From: Chlorops oryzae
Taxonomy: Eukaryota; Arthropoda; Insecta; Diptera; Chloropidae
Direction of reading: 5' to 3'
NCBI GenBank assembly: GCA_020466095.1
Contig: CM035808.1
Coordinates: 82,438,779-82,502,778, forward strand
Length of the DNA stretch: 64,000 nucleotides
How positions within the stretch are numbered: the first letter of the stretch is position 1; every line of letters starts with the position of its first letter. A program made the position numbers and the translations under genes. Under the pieces are notes generated by a model that searched no databases, was not told the origin of the DNA, and was given only the letters and a program-made list of their open reading frames with translations. Of this stretch, positions 1 through 11,963 are shown in pieces.

Positions 1-1048
1 TTAAAATCAGAATGTGAATTGGAGAACGCTCGCTTTTATACTTATAAATAGCTTACTAAGCTAATTTACAATTTTGTTAACATTTGCATTTTGGATTGAG
101 AAATAAAAAAAAAACAATATCAGCTTATTATTCGGAAATCGAAAAAAGCATAGTTACAGCGTTTCAAAATAAGCCGACCAAGAACAAGCGCAGCGCGTTT
201 GCAATTTTGGACACACAAGCTCGTTAACCAAACGCATATAGTAACATTCTTGTAAATTCCGCAATAACTCTTTCACGTAAACAATCGAATCTCTAACGTG
301 GATCAATTGGTTACCACGCAGGCCATGTGTGGCGATTGGAATAGAAATCAGACGCTATGTTTACGTAACCATTCAATAAAGCAGCGATAAGGAGTACGTG
401 AACGCCTGTAAGCCCTTGAAATTCCAAATATTGTGCTGTCAGCAAAATGTCTAGCATCATTTTTTTGTTACTTTGTTGCGAGCCTGCTTGAGTGCGATAT
501 GAAGGGTTTGTGCGCTCGTTTACATATGCTTCATTAGCGTGTGAGTCTGTTTCTTTTTTTCTCCGCCGCCAACTCGAGGCACTCTGGCAAACCCAGTTTT
601 CGCATATAAGGCTTGCATTAAGTTTAATACGGACGCAAAAACAACAAGAAAATATTTGTACCACAATTTGGGTGCCATCAGAATAAATATTGGTACATTG
701 GAGCAACAAAGAAAACAAATGTGTAGCTCAGTACCGCGTTTTGCGTAAATTTCCACGATTTGCCGCAATAAATCAGCAGAAAGGGTAAGCCCACGGAGTG
801 TTTAAAAACGCAAAATATCTCCCGAAATGATGCCGTTATCTTTAAGGATCAAATGCATGAAAGTTTACTTTTCGATAATGTACCAATCTTCGCCACAATT
901 GTGTGTTCTCCAATGCACAGCAAATATTTTGTTCCGATACGCAACAATCATAGGACACCTCAAAACTTGCTTCTTGATTAATGCAAACACCGTAATCCAA
1001 CCTTTGGAGTTTAACGTATGTGCTTTGCCACTTTTATTGTGGCTAAAA
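1..1048. other. unassigned sequence, no gene recognised
   Basis: No conserved protein, RNA gene or repeat structure was recognised. Short open frames on both strands around 310-770 and 830-1050 have low-complexity or unfamiliar translations and overlap one another, which is what chance frames look like. Base composition is somewhat less AT-rich than the neighbouring repeats. Confidence 0.5.
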
Positions 1049-3394
1049 TAATACTTGTTTACGAAAAATCTGAACTGTACTATCTAAAGGACTTTTCTTA
1101 AGAAAAATTTCCCGCTGAGTCAGAATACGTAGTCAGATAATTTATAAGTAGGACAGTTTTTGAGATAAAGACTTTTTTCCTTTATATGAATTTTCAAAAA
1201 AAGTATGGTTGGTAAATTCAAATTACCACCGGACGTGCTTAACCGATTTGGAATTCGAAGATATGGAACTAATGGTTGTGATCGTTTTTATCAACGACGC
1301 CAAAAACACTTTTCGAGCCAATCATTGGCTTGGATGTAAATGAAATTGTCTAGAAATTTGTTTAATTTTTAACAAAATTTAGACTTAAATAAAATTTTTG
1401 GTCTAAGTTACTCCAAAATAAAATTTTATTCATTTTTGTTTCTGCATTTGACATCAAAGAATGATCTATTAGAAAAAAGGAAGCCCATGTTGATAACATT
1501 CGCATTAAAAATTTGGCAGATATAAGCATTTAAATAAAAATACTCAAAACTAAATTTTACCAAAAGTACTGATTGCACAGGAAAATACAAAAATAAAGGA
1601 TATGGAAAGATGAAGTTAATTAATTAATTTTCCCTCTTAACCCTTAACCCCTTTGGTGCGCTAGGAACGAATCTAAGTTCGGTATTATTCCAAAATCCTT
1701 ATGCTTGACTCAACACGCCTCAGACAACCCCTGCCCCCCATCTCAAAAAGATGACATTTTACAAATAGACACTTTTTGTGAAGGGTCGTGAGGTGTGGGA
1801 TAATACCGAACTTATTTTCGTTCCTAGCGCACCAATCAACGTAGGGTATGATACGTCTTTCTTTTTCTTATATATTATAGAAATTTCTCCCTTTGCGGGG
1901 AGGCTTCTAAAGGTTTTGCAGGGAAAATTAAGAGTCGAGGGAATATTTTTACTTTAGTTTCGTATTTAGCACACAAAAAAACGTAGGGCCGGATAGGTAA
2001 TTCTTTTTTTATGTATTCTAGAAATTTCACAGTGTGGTGAGTGCTGGGGGTTGCTTAAACTGAATCGGAGGGTGGTGGATTAAAACTGACTTCAGGTTCG
2101 TGCTCATCCCTCCAAAACAAGTGGGGTAGAGAACTTGATTCTTCTGTATCAGGGCCTTTATGTTTTCTTTGCCTGTGCAATCAGTACTTTTGGTAAAATT
2201 AATTTTTGAGTCTTTTTAACTTAAATGCTTATACATGCCACATTTTTTTTTTTGGCGAATGTGATCTTTATGGGCTTTATTTCTTTATCATAGATAACAC
2301 TAGTTTACAAAAAAAAGAGCAGAGACGAAATGATGGTTTTTAGACTAAATTGGGGTCGCTGATCACGAAAATGGCATCCTTTTTTTTTTCCAAAGAATTG
2401 TTTTTGAGATATTGGCAAAAAACGTGTTTTTTGGTTACTTAATGAAATTTTTCCAAATAACTCCAAAACGGCTAGTCTAAATAAAATAAAATTTTATCAG
2501 CATGAAGCATGAAGCTTTCCCCTTTGCAACGATATATCATTTGTTACAATCGGTGTCTTAGTTTTTGAGCTATAGTCATTTGAACTTGAAAAGAGTTGAC
2601 TTTTTTGGGTTTTTTTTTAATTTTCAAAATTTCATTTTAACTTTTAAGTAAAAAAAATTTTTTAAATTTTTTTCGGTATTTAAATTAATAAACATATATT
2701 TAACGTATATAGTTAACAAAATTTCTTCCAAATCGGTTGGCAAATAAAGAAGTTATAAGAGATTTTCCAAATTTTATTTTTATTAATATTTATTTTATTT
2801 AGACTAGCCGTTTTGGCAAAATTTCATTAAGTAACCAAAAAACAGGTTTTTTGCCAATATCTCAAAAACTTTTCTTTGGAAATAAAAAAACGGATGCCAT
2901 TTTCGTGATCAGCGACCCCAATTTAGTCTTAAAACCATCATTTCGTCTCTGCTCTCGCGAAAGTTTTAAATTCTGTAAACTAGTGTAATTGTTTTATGTC
3001 AAAGGAAGAAACAAAAATAAATAAAATTTTATCATGGTGTAATTTAGACTTAAAGTGATTTGTAGTCTTAATTTTGTTAAAAATGAAACAAATTTCTGAA
3101 AAAGTTCATTTACATCTTCTAAGCCAATGGTTGGACCGAAAAGTGATCAAGACGTCATTGATAGTTCCGTTCATTACCTCTAATTTGATATCTTATACCT
3201 TTAAATCGGTTAAGCATGTCCGACAGTAATTGGAATTTTCCAACAATACTTTTTTTCAAAACGGAAAACAGCCTTTATCTCGAAAACTATTCTACTTAAA
3301 TATTATCTGACTACATAGTCGGATTCAGCAAAACAATTTACTTAAGAAAAGCCGAAGTTCGCAATTTTTTTTAATTTTCGTAAGCAAGGTAATC
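1049..3394. repeat. nested inverted-repeat (foldback-like) element
   Basis: Outer arms at about 1049-1445 and 2995-3394 are imperfect reverse complements: the pair cttgtttacgaaaa / ttttcgtaagcaag marks the ends, and the pair aatcattggcttgg / cttctaagccaatgg lies further in. Between them sit two further palindromes. One pairs 1455-1610 with 2140-2290 (shared core gtactgattgcacagg and its complement). The other pairs 2294-2490 with 2785-2986 and is nearly perfect over about 190 bases. A small third one pairs 1655-1690 with 1800-1833 (ggtgcgctaggaacga and its complement). No coding potential was seen. It resembles a composite foldback transposon or nested MITEs; no target duplication could be assigned. 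Confidence 0.75.
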
Positions 3395-3449
3395 ATACAC
3401 TACACAGTTGTCTGAAAAAATTCTTGTAGGATTTCAATTAAGGCTTTTA

Positions 3450-5960
3450 ATATGGCATTCAGGCGGGCATCGTAATCCGGGGATTTCGGCTTTTGGATTT
3501 CGTGAAATCCACATGGAAATCCAAGCGTTCAAACGACAATTTCGTATTTGAGAGGATTTGATTTGACAGCTATTCATCCGTTTGCAGTGCTGCCAACTCT
3601 AGGGAAATTTGTTCAAAATTTTTTAGGGATTTTTTAAACAAAAAATCACCTGTAGGAACAACAGGACAGATTTCTTAAAATCAACAAATGTACGGAATTT
3701 GTGATATATTTCAGTATAATAAATAAATTTTTAATAAATTTGGTTGTCATAAAATCAAAAGACAAAATAAAAACTAGGCTTATCTCTATTTAAGTGAACA
3801 AATCTGGTAGAAACTATCGTTAAGCGTCGACAGTCTTCAAATTTGAAAATTGAAATAGTATTTGTGTAGGCCTTTTTGAATAAATTGAAAATTATTTTAC
3901 TTACCGCTAACAGATCAGGCCTATTCGAATTTTTAATTAAATCATTTTTCACTTGAACAAGAGCAAAAAATTTACGTTTTAAAACACATCCAAAGTGTTT
4001 GAAAGGGTCAATGCTGCAATGGAAACACCTGCTACAATATCTAAAATATTAATAATGTTAAATGCCCGCTATTCAGCTGTGGCTGCTGCACTTCTCAAGT
4101 TGATAAAGCGGAATAGCGGCTTCTGCGTGCGTGGGTCGCGCTGGGTTCTACACCTCAATTTAGTCGTTAGTTTAAGATGTCATTTTAAAGAAAGCTTTCG
4201 CATAAAATTATTTTTTTAAATATAAAAAATGTCGCATTGGACGAAAAATTGCTTATAAAATTAAAAACCGATTTTTTTTACATCAATAATAATTTCTTGG
4301 GATTGTAATATTTTTTCCGGAAAGAGCAGACAAAAATCTATAAAAGTCCCTTATCATATTTTTTCGTTTTCCAATTTGCTAGACGTAGAATTTTTTTTTA
4401 ATACAAAAAGGTCCAAAAGTTTAACACCCTGTAACTGGGCACCCGGTTAATATTTTCCTTCCTCCTTTTGCACAATTCATGCAGTCTCAAAGCGCTAAAT
4501 TTCCATCAAGTTTCATCGAAATCCCAGGTATGAATTTTTTTGAGAGGGAAAACTTGGCGTGAAATCCCCCACGTATGAAAGAAAAAGTCGAAAGAACATT
4601 TTTATTTTTGAAATATACACAAAATTTTAAAAGACTTTAGTACGAATCGGAATTCCAGTCTACCCTGAAAGATTCAAATAATAGTAGCCTTCCATATTGA
4701 TGGCCACTCATAAATTTTTATCGGCAAGAGGCATATTATTTAAAAACAAGTAAGAAAGCTAAAGTCGGTCAAGCCCGACTTTGAAATACCCAGCGTCCCG
4801 ACATTATTGGCGCATATTGTTTTGCCTTTCCGTACTAAAGTTACACAAAATGAATGTTTCCGGGCTTGACAGTGGACGGAACGTGCTCATTATACGCCTT
4901 ATGTCTCGTAAGTTCCGAAATATCTCCATTTGTGGAGGTGGCAGTGGGCGGGCCATATAAAATATTTTCCTACACTTTTCCTTTGCCTTGGTCAACCTAT
5001 GTTGAGAATTTGATGCTTCTACGCCTTTTACTTCGGAAGCTATGAAATATCTCCATTTGCGGGCGTGGCAGTAGGTGGGCAACATAAATTTAATTCCTAC
5101 AACTTTCATTCGTCTTTGTCGACCTATGTTCCGAATTTGAAGCATCTACGCCTTTTACTTCGAAAGATACGAAAATTCTCAATTTGTGGGCGTGGTAGTA
5201 GCGGGCCAAGTATATTTTTTTCTCCACCTTTCATTCGCCTTAGTCAACGTATGTTGTTTGTTGTTGTTTGACGTTTCTACGCCTTTTACTTCACAAGTAA
5301 CGATAAACCATTATTTGTGGGCGTGGCTCGAAGAGGACGGCGTCCATTTTTTTCAGGATATGTCCCTTTACGTAGTTTACCAGTACACCAAGTATCAATG
5401 AAATGTGTTGAGTGGTTCGCAAGTTACATGCATTTTACTGAAAACACATTAGTTTCCTTTGTGGGCGTGGCAGTGGGCGGATGTCTCTAATTTTTACCTA
5501 AGGTCATACTCGGATCCCGATACAAATCGATCTAAATCGATTCAGTTTTTGATCCTGATCATTTCTATATACATTTTTCTATATCACAGGAGCTTAGTTC
5601 TCCCTTACGCTGGGTATAAAAATATAACGATATGTGTGGTAGGAAAAACCTAAAGAATTGTAGGGATTTTCGTTGTTTTAAGGGATTTTTTTTGCGTGTG
5701 GCAGCATAGCCTGTTTGTTTACTTTGATTTTTCAAAACTTGACAGTAGTGTTGCAGTATTCATCGATTCTTATCGAAAAACACAGTTGCGTTCAATTTGT
5801 TCCGGATTTCGTTTAGAATTTCATTGAAATCCAGTTTCTGAGTGGTATTTTGAACGGTATTTGTATGGGAAATCTCCTGGATTTCGACTGGATTTTGACT
5901 GAAATCCCCTAAAGTGCTTAAATCCCTGGATTTCAATACTTGTCTGAATGCCATATAAGA
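3450..5960. repeat. putative degraded terminal-inverted-repeat element
   Basis: tatggcattcag near 3454 is mirrored by ctgaatgccata near 5945. The adjoining stretches, rich in the word ggatttc/gaaatcc, are imperfect inverted repeats about 200-300 bases long. Both ends also carry similar pieces containing tgacag and agggattttt. A mini-me-like repeat sits inside at 4748-5622. The remaining interior, including a short minus-strand open frame at 3755-3952, shows no recognised transposase. The boundaries and class are uncertain. Confidence 0.35.
4748..5622. repeat. mini-me-like dispersed repeat, copy 1
   Basis: It starts with caagtaagaaagctaaagtc and ends with acgctgggtataaa, so the ends carry a short inverted pair (tacccagcg / cgctgggta). 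The interior is about five diverged tandem units of roughly 125 bases, each with a tttgtgggcgtggcagt-like block (near 4929, 5055, 5181, 5307 and 5459) and a cgccttttacttcg block. The 3' part holds a taaatcgattcag/gatcctgatcatttc core like copy 2 at 13341-14367, but lacks the tetranucleotide tract. The resemblance to dipteran mini-me elements is from memory of that family's architecture. Confidence 0.6.
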
Positions 5961-6091
5961 GAAATTGGTCAAAAAAAACAACTGTTGAGCCATAAATAAA
6001 TATTTCAAACCTTGAATTTGAGGATTGACTGAAAATCAGAAAGCATAAACAATAAAACACTAGGTATACTGAACCGAAAAGAAATTACAAA

Positions 6092-6097
6092 TTTATT
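6092..6097 (-). promoter_or_regulatory. candidate polyadenylation signal of the white-like gene
   Basis: The minus strand reads AATAAA here, about 45 bases past the TAA stop of the white-like gene, a plausible position for its 3' end. There is no transcript evidence. Confidence 0.35.
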
Positions 6098-6140
6098 TTT
6101 GTAAAAGGCAACAAAGCAGATGCGGTGGAGTCAGAATTAT

Positions 6141-6939
6141 TTACTCTCTGCGTTTGGTTCGAAACTGAAGAACGAAATAGGCGCATAATCGTAGGCTTAC
6201 TATAAGAACTGCTAGACCAATAAAGTCATAACGGAAATTGTCCACCGAGAAGTTAAGGGTTTCTAAAATAATCTTTCCAGAGCTTGGACATGTTTCGTTT
6301 AAAGATGTGCATTCGATTTCTCCCGGCTGAACGTCTGCCCATTGATTTATTAAGAGTCCCTCGTTTGCATAGCGAAACCAAGATAAATAGGACAACCATT
6401 TGAAGTACGTTGGAATTGATCCGGAATTCAAAAAAAATCCCCCAAATAACAAAAACGGAATAATCACTGGTGGCCCAATTGATAGAGCCATCGATGTCGA
6501 AGTACATGCGCATGAAATTAAATACCCAAAAGATGTTGATACATTGGCTACAAGTGCAACTAATGCAAGGGCTGTTAAGAAATGTGTAAGTCCAGGACGT
6601 AAGCCAATGAGCGGGTATGCTATAGATGTAAAAATAAGAGGTACGAAAAGAAATAACGGCAGTTCAGCGAGAGTTTTCCCCAGAAAGTATGCATCACATT
6701 GGTAAAGGCGACTACGAGCTTCTCGAAGAAATACTGGTAGTTCGGAAGTGAATACCTGTAAGACATATAAATTAAAAAAGCTTTTTAAATCTGCAATTCC
6801 ACTTTACCGTTATTGTTGCAAAAACATTTTGAAAAGTCATATTAGTAAGAAAGAGAAAAATCGCTCCATTTATATTCATGACACCAATTTCAGTTAACTG
6901 TTGTCCATAAAATATGAATCCAATCAGAACTGCAACCAT
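6141..6939 (-). CDS. w: white-like ABCG transporter, last two exons
   Basis: Minus-strand exons 6939-6808 (44 codons) and 6755-6141 are separated by a 52-base intron with GT (6807-6806) and AG (6757-6756) borders. The joined frame is open to TAA at 6141-6143. It covers most of the transmembrane half of an ABCG half-transporter. Words such as [45 protein letters not shown] and [15 protein letters not shown] match my memory of Drosophila White closely; the last ~35 residues are more diverged. In flies White pairs with Scarlet or Brown to move eye-pigment precursors into pigment granules. The upstream exon would begin beyond an AG at 6941-6940. The nucleotide-binding domain (Walker A, signature motif) was not found elsewhere in the window. 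The exons may lie after a very long intron, or this may be a partial duplicate. Confidence 0.85.
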
Positions 6940-7351
6940 CTGAAATATGAATTATTTTTTAATAAACCAAAAATTAAATTTTATTTGTCAAAATTATTCT
7001 ATGAATCAAAAAAAAAATTTAAGTTTTACATGATTTTCTTATATAATAGAGGTCTTCCCTTAAACGTGTATTTGCCTCGGAAACTTGGAAAAATCTTAAA
7101 TCAAGAGACCTAGAAATGTTTGAACGAAGTTTTGTCTAAAAAATTTTACACTTTTACGATTTTGTTATCTGTTCACTTTTAAGGTAATAACCTAAATATC
7201 TCAAATGTGTAATTTTTACATGACAAAATTAAACTTAAGAATTTCGTACCCCTTAAAAATAAGGTTACATCCATAAAGTGATTATTGTAATAGTTCGGAT
7301 AATCGATACACAGGAAAACCATATATAATTTCAATTAAAAAAACTTGATGT
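6940..7351. other. presumed intron or flank of the white-like gene
   Basis: AT-rich sequence directly upstream of the splice acceptor of the white-like penultimate exon. I recognise no exon or repeat in it. Confidence 0.4.
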
Positions 7352-8326
7352 TGTTGGGATATAGGGTGCTAGCGCTCAGACACAGTCGAGCGTACAAACG
7401 TTCCTTTATTCCAACACCAAATTATAGGAAACAAGCGCCCAGACAAAGTCGAGCGTATAAATGTTCCTATAAACCTCTTTCAATAAAAGAGTGAAGTTTA
7501 TATTTTATCTTTTCTTTTATTTACTGATCCTTATGTCTATGACAGGATTTATATTCACTGTAAAAATGCTAACTCTACTTTAAAATTTCCTTATGTCCTT
7601 GTATATACCTTAATCGCCATGGCTCGTATGTACGCACGTTAAAAGCAAAGACTTCCGAAAACCAGTCTGATCTTTCTGTGTCCGAAGCTCCCTTTTTATA
7701 GGCCAATATTGCTGATCGGCAATATTGGATATCGCTGATGATGCTTTCCAAAACCTCTTGCATAAGATTCACCTGCAAGTCTATCTTTGGTGCTGCTATT
7801 CTCATATCGTCGTTGTTGTTGTTGTAGGTTGGTGTTTGGTGGTGTTGAACCTTGCCCAGAACTTATGACGCGTCAGCTCGTGCCTCCCGCGTTTTCCCTT
7901 GCTCTCCGGAAGCTCGCAAAAGCTATCCCGTTGTTAGTGTGTTGTTGTTTTTGCCAGCGATCGAGCTCTTCAGCATAGCTTAGACAGTTGCAATGTTGAC
8001 TTGCCGGCTCGTGTCGCTCATACTTGACACCTAGCTGCCCGTGCCTATCATTGCTGTCGCTCCGTTAATTCTCTCCCGCCGTTCTAATTCTCGGGTTTCA
8101 CCCACTGGCTTTTAGCATTGCGATCGTTGGCTTGGGGTGATTGCACAACAGTTGCCGTCTGCCAAAACTTCTGGGTCTCATATTACATTCATTTCATTTG
8201 GGCGATTGCTGCTAAGGCTAATTTCACAATCGCACTGGTTGAGTCTTCGCGCTGGTTCTTGTTGCTGCACTTTTTATGGCGAAGATTGGGAGGTATAGCA
8301 TGGTTGTGCGTCTGTGACTTGCAACA
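7352..8326 (-). repeat. solo LTR of a Gypsy-type retrotransposon
   Basis: On the minus strand it begins TGTTGC at 8326 and ends CAACA at 7352. It matches the plus-strand LTR at 15583-16356, including the TATA-like ctataaaaaggg and the cgctcgactgtgtctgagcg block near the 3' end. This copy is about 200 bases longer because of an extra segment around 7440-7660. No primer-binding site follows its 3' end and no pol of the same orientation precedes it, so it looks like a solo LTR. No clear target duplication was seen. Confidence 0.75.
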
Positions 8327-8438
8327 TTATCATTTGATAAAGTAACAGAAGTAAATAAACAAAAAACAAAGAGATTTAAATAAGGTAATACTCGAAAAAA
8401 TAGTAATTTATTTACAAAAATAGATACGTTGCTATGAT

Positions 8439-8936
8439 TTGGAAGATACGAACCTCACAGATCAATCCCTACCGGAAACCTCGAGAGGAAATAAATACAT
8501 TTTAACATTTATAGACGAATTTTTAAAAATTTTTATCTACACGGCAATGCCCGATGCAGAGGCGGCAACAGTGGCAAAAGCTTTCTTCAACGAGATAATA
8601 TCGAAATTTCAGATACCGAAGGTTTTAATCACGAATAACGGTAAAAGTCTTGGCATCAAGAAATACCAAACTTCCCCATTCCAACCCCAAGCCACTGGTG
8701 CTCTCGAAAGGAGTCACCGATCTCTTGCGGAATATCCCCGAAATGTCGTCAGTGAGAATGGCACAAATTGGGATGAATGGCTGCACCACGCTATGAGCTT
8801 CGATCTATGGAAGAGGACTTGCGGTTTGGAATCGAGAAGAAACAATCAGTTCTCATTTTAGGCGCACCTACTGACAAGGCAGAACGCCAAATTGTGGTAG
8901 TGCAGTTAAGGAAGGTAGAACAGGATTGTTAAAAAG
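8439..8936 (+). pseudogene. Gypsy integrase remnant
   Basis: The translation contains integrase-core words: TSRGNKYILTFIDEF (start of the catalytic core), IPKVLITNNG (the usual LITDNG with the second catalytic Asp changed to Asn), and QATGALERSHRSLAEY around the catalytic Glu. The segment between the second and third catalytic residues is shortened. The frame shifts near 8820 and then decays to a stop near 8930. It is a dead fragment with no LTR of its own beside it. Confidence 0.8.
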
Positions 8937-9469
8937 AAAAAGTACCTTAATCAAGAACAATTGAAATAAAAGTCGATGCCGTTTTTATTTGTGGTTTTCG
9001 CTTAGACGTTCATCCCCAGCACACAACAAGGTGTTTAAATCTGAAACGCTTAGCTTAAGCACCTCGACTAAACACTTGCGTTTCCACTTGGAGATTTGTT
9101 TAAGTTTGACAGCTGTTTGTTTAATTACATTTATTGAAATATTAAGAATAAATGGAGAATTCATATGACGAAATTAAGAATTTTATTGAAATGCTTTCGG
9201 CCTCTACTTTAAGTGCAAACTGAAAGCTTCTTACGATAAAAAAATAACGTCAAAGGCTAAATAAATCGAAAAAGAAATTTCTTGTTCTTATTGCAAAATT
9301 TCCTTAATGCAAAGTAAAGAAGTTTACATCGGCTGAGCCGACTACACACATACATTTGCCTCACCTTAAAATTTATTACATTACCACAGCAAAAAGTCCT
9401 GTGGTTTTCGTTTTCTTAGGTTGGATATCTAGTTCTACCTTCGATTTAGCTTCTCAAATTTGAAATAAT
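8937..9469. other. unassigned AT-rich sequence
   Basis: No gene or clear repeat was recognised between the integrase remnant and the tandem repeat. Confidence 0.4.
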
Positions 9470-9860
9470 TACTAAGCACAAAATTTTCGCAAATGGTGGT
9501 CATGGTAAACTTTAAGCCGTAAGAGGGCGTAATATCTAGATGCGAAACACTCAATTAAAAATAGTACAAATCAAATTTTTGCGAATTTCGTGGATGGTGG
9601 TCTTGGTCAAATTTAAACCGTTAGAGGACATTTTATCTAGCTGCGAAATACTCAATTTAAAAAATTGAAAATCAAATTTTTGAAAGTTCCTCGGATGATG
9701 GTCATGGTCAAAATTTAACCGTAAGAAGGCATTTAGTCTAACTGAGATATACTTAATTCTAAATAGTGAAAATAAAATTTGTGCGAATTTCGCAAATTGT
9801 GGTCATGGTCAAGTTTTAACCGTTAGAGGGTATTATATCTAGCTGCAAAAGACTATAAAA
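9470..9860. repeat. tandem repeat, about 100-bp unit, four copies
   Basis: Four diverged units each carry a tggtggtcatggt-like block (near 9494, 9595, 9696 and 9797), then aaccgttagagggc-like and atctagctgcgaaa-like blocks. Period is about 100 bases. It is noncoding and may be part of a larger element; no ends were identified. Confidence 0.75.
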
Positions 9861-10375
9861 TTATTGATCACTTTTTCATACTTAGGATACGATAAATCGT
9901 TTTTTTTTTTTTTAAATCGATATCAATGTTTAGTACGTGCTTATGAGGTAAACTTCGTTTTCATCTTAAGCGTTTGTATGACAAAACAAGTATAAAAAAT
10001 GGTGTTATTAAATTAAAACAAGAACGTTCCTCGTTTTAGTTTTTTATGATAAAACGGGAAAAATCTAAATTTTTTTAGTGATAAAACGGGCAAAGTTGCT
10101 AAAACGCTAATAAAACGGCATATGTAAACGGCCTGTAATGATTCTTTTTAGTTAAAGTTTACAAACAAGTATGTAATAGGTAAGTAATGCACTTAATGTA
10201 GCACTAACATCATTGCTTTCATCTTGTTCAGGGTCGATTGAGATTCATTGGCGTTTGAAAAATTGTTGTTTCCTTTACTCACGCTATAATTATAATTTTT
10301 GGTAATGTTCTCATACGAAATATTTAATTAATCGGCTAAGTTATATTGTACTTCGGCCGTAAAGTAAGGTAGAGC
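9861..10375. other. unassigned AT-rich sequence
   Basis: It contains a T-run near 9900 and three spaced taaaacgg words between 10050 and 10120. No gene was recognised. Confidence 0.35.
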
Positions 10376-11150
10376 TTATTCATTTGTTTTTTCATGAAAT
10401 GGCGAATAACATTTACGTTTCCAGTTTTCATAGACAGCACAACCTTTGTCGGTCGAAGAATAATTTCTCTCGCATAGGGAAACGTCAGCAGCTCTTATGT
10501 TACGTGGACAATCAATAGAGGCGTGGAATCGAGTAAATTTTATGGAACGTGATGATCGACGACAGTGAGAAATTTTTGTTACCATATTGCTGACATTTTA
10601 CATTTTGAGTGATTTGCCGTTTTTGGCGATGTTGACGTCAAGAGTGATTTGACTATGCATGAGGCATCTTATTTCGTCAATTTGGTTACTTTTTGGCGTC
10701 GGTGCTTACTCCATAAAAAATATTGGAAATGGCCGTTGCACGTTTGGTAGCGTTATCAACGTTTATAACTATTTTACCGAGATCTTTTAGTTCACTTGCG
10801 AGTTCAGTGTCAATTTATGGAAGAAGGTTTCCCAGAACTACTTTAAAGCAACTCTCTTGTTTCGATTTGAACCTATAACTGTTAAAGTATTTGCTTCAAT
10901 ATTTTTTGGCTATATTTTTACTTGTTCGGAGTTTAAAGTGTTTATGTCATACAGATTTTCTTCATGTTTATTTAAGAGGTTGGTTAGTGGTTGAACATTG
11001 TTAACTTTGTCTACAAATATTGGTGGTGGTTTGCCAAGCCAGTATTCACTGCTTTTCGTTTGTTTTAAATTTTTTCAATTTTTTGAATTTTTGAGGACTT
11101 TTAAGAGGTCTTTATCGGTTCTTTTATTTTTTCCAGTCAGGTGTATTGGG
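10376..11150 (-). pseudogene. Jockey-clade non-LTR retrotransposon ORF1 remnant
   Basis: The minus-strand translation, with many stops and shifts, keeps the layout of Jockey-type ORF1 gag proteins. There is a WLGKPPPIFVDKVNNV block near 11030, the PRE-domain-like stretch LKDLGKIVINV near 10770, and then the cysteine-rich zinc-knuckle region. The last is readable at 10585-10376 (FHASIDCP, then LCERNYSSTDKGCAVYENW). Jockey ORF1 binds element RNA. The copy is dead and no endonuclease or RT adjoins it. Fragments of a Jockey endonuclease and RT lie at 30.9-32.2 kb; whether they are the same family is not known. Confidence 0.7.
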
Positions 11151-11963
11151 GTTTAGTTAATAAGTGTTTGCTAGTTTTTTTCGACTACATAAATTGGATC
11201 ACTAGCGTTCCTGCGTGATACGATATATTTGAAATATTATTATGGCAGAGGGCGTATCGGACCACCACCTGCTGGCTTATGTAGCTCAAATATATAAGAT
11301 GTCAGCACCAAGAGAACGAAGGGCTTGCAAGCTCTGAGAAGTTTGAGTATTCGCTATCGGTATATTGTAAACTTCTCTTTAAAGCTTTGTTAAGCTTAAA
11401 ATAATTGGTTTATGAAGTGAAAATGAAGTGTAAGAAAAAGAACAGCTGTTCTTGCTGCTAACTTCATTTGAACTGAAATTTTTAATTCCTAGAAACCAGT
11501 TCTCTCAAAGTACAATGTATCCCTTTTTAAATGACAGTAAGTGTAATGTGTGAGATTAACTCATGTGACAGTTTTTAATAAAGTTTATATATGTTAAATA
11601 GGAGCTATTATACACGAGGCGTTGCTTAACGATGTAAAAAAAGTTTGCAAACGTGCAAGGCCAGCTCTACCCCGCAATCTTATTAACTCGAAACGTGAGT
11701 AAACAAATGAGTGTTATGAACGGCTCGTGTATAACAAAACTTAGAGTACAAATATTCGATAACTTAGCTATAACTAGATATTAAAATTAAAATTCTAATC
11801 GATTTCGCAATAACGAGCTGCTCTTTAAATTTGAATATACCATTTGGTGTTAGCACATCCTTTAAATAAAAGATTTGGTCACGTTGAATGGTGATATACA
11901 CAAGTATTTGTACTTAAATAAAACTAACTTCTCGCTTTGTCAAACTAAGAGAGATATAAGTAA
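11151..11963. other. unassigned sequence
   Basis: No protein, RNA or repeat architecture was recognised. Confidence 0.35.

Noticed and set aside
311..768. Overlapping minus-strand frames of 135 and 82 residues
   Set aside because: No recognisable domain, overlapping frames and no splice or start context.
7787..8345. Plus-strand frames of 63 and 75 residues
   Set aside because: They lie within the minus-strand solo LTR.
9470..9860. CRISPR-like array
   Set aside because: Units are ~100 bp, diverged and contiguous without spacers, in a eukaryotic genome; it is an ordinary tandem repeat.
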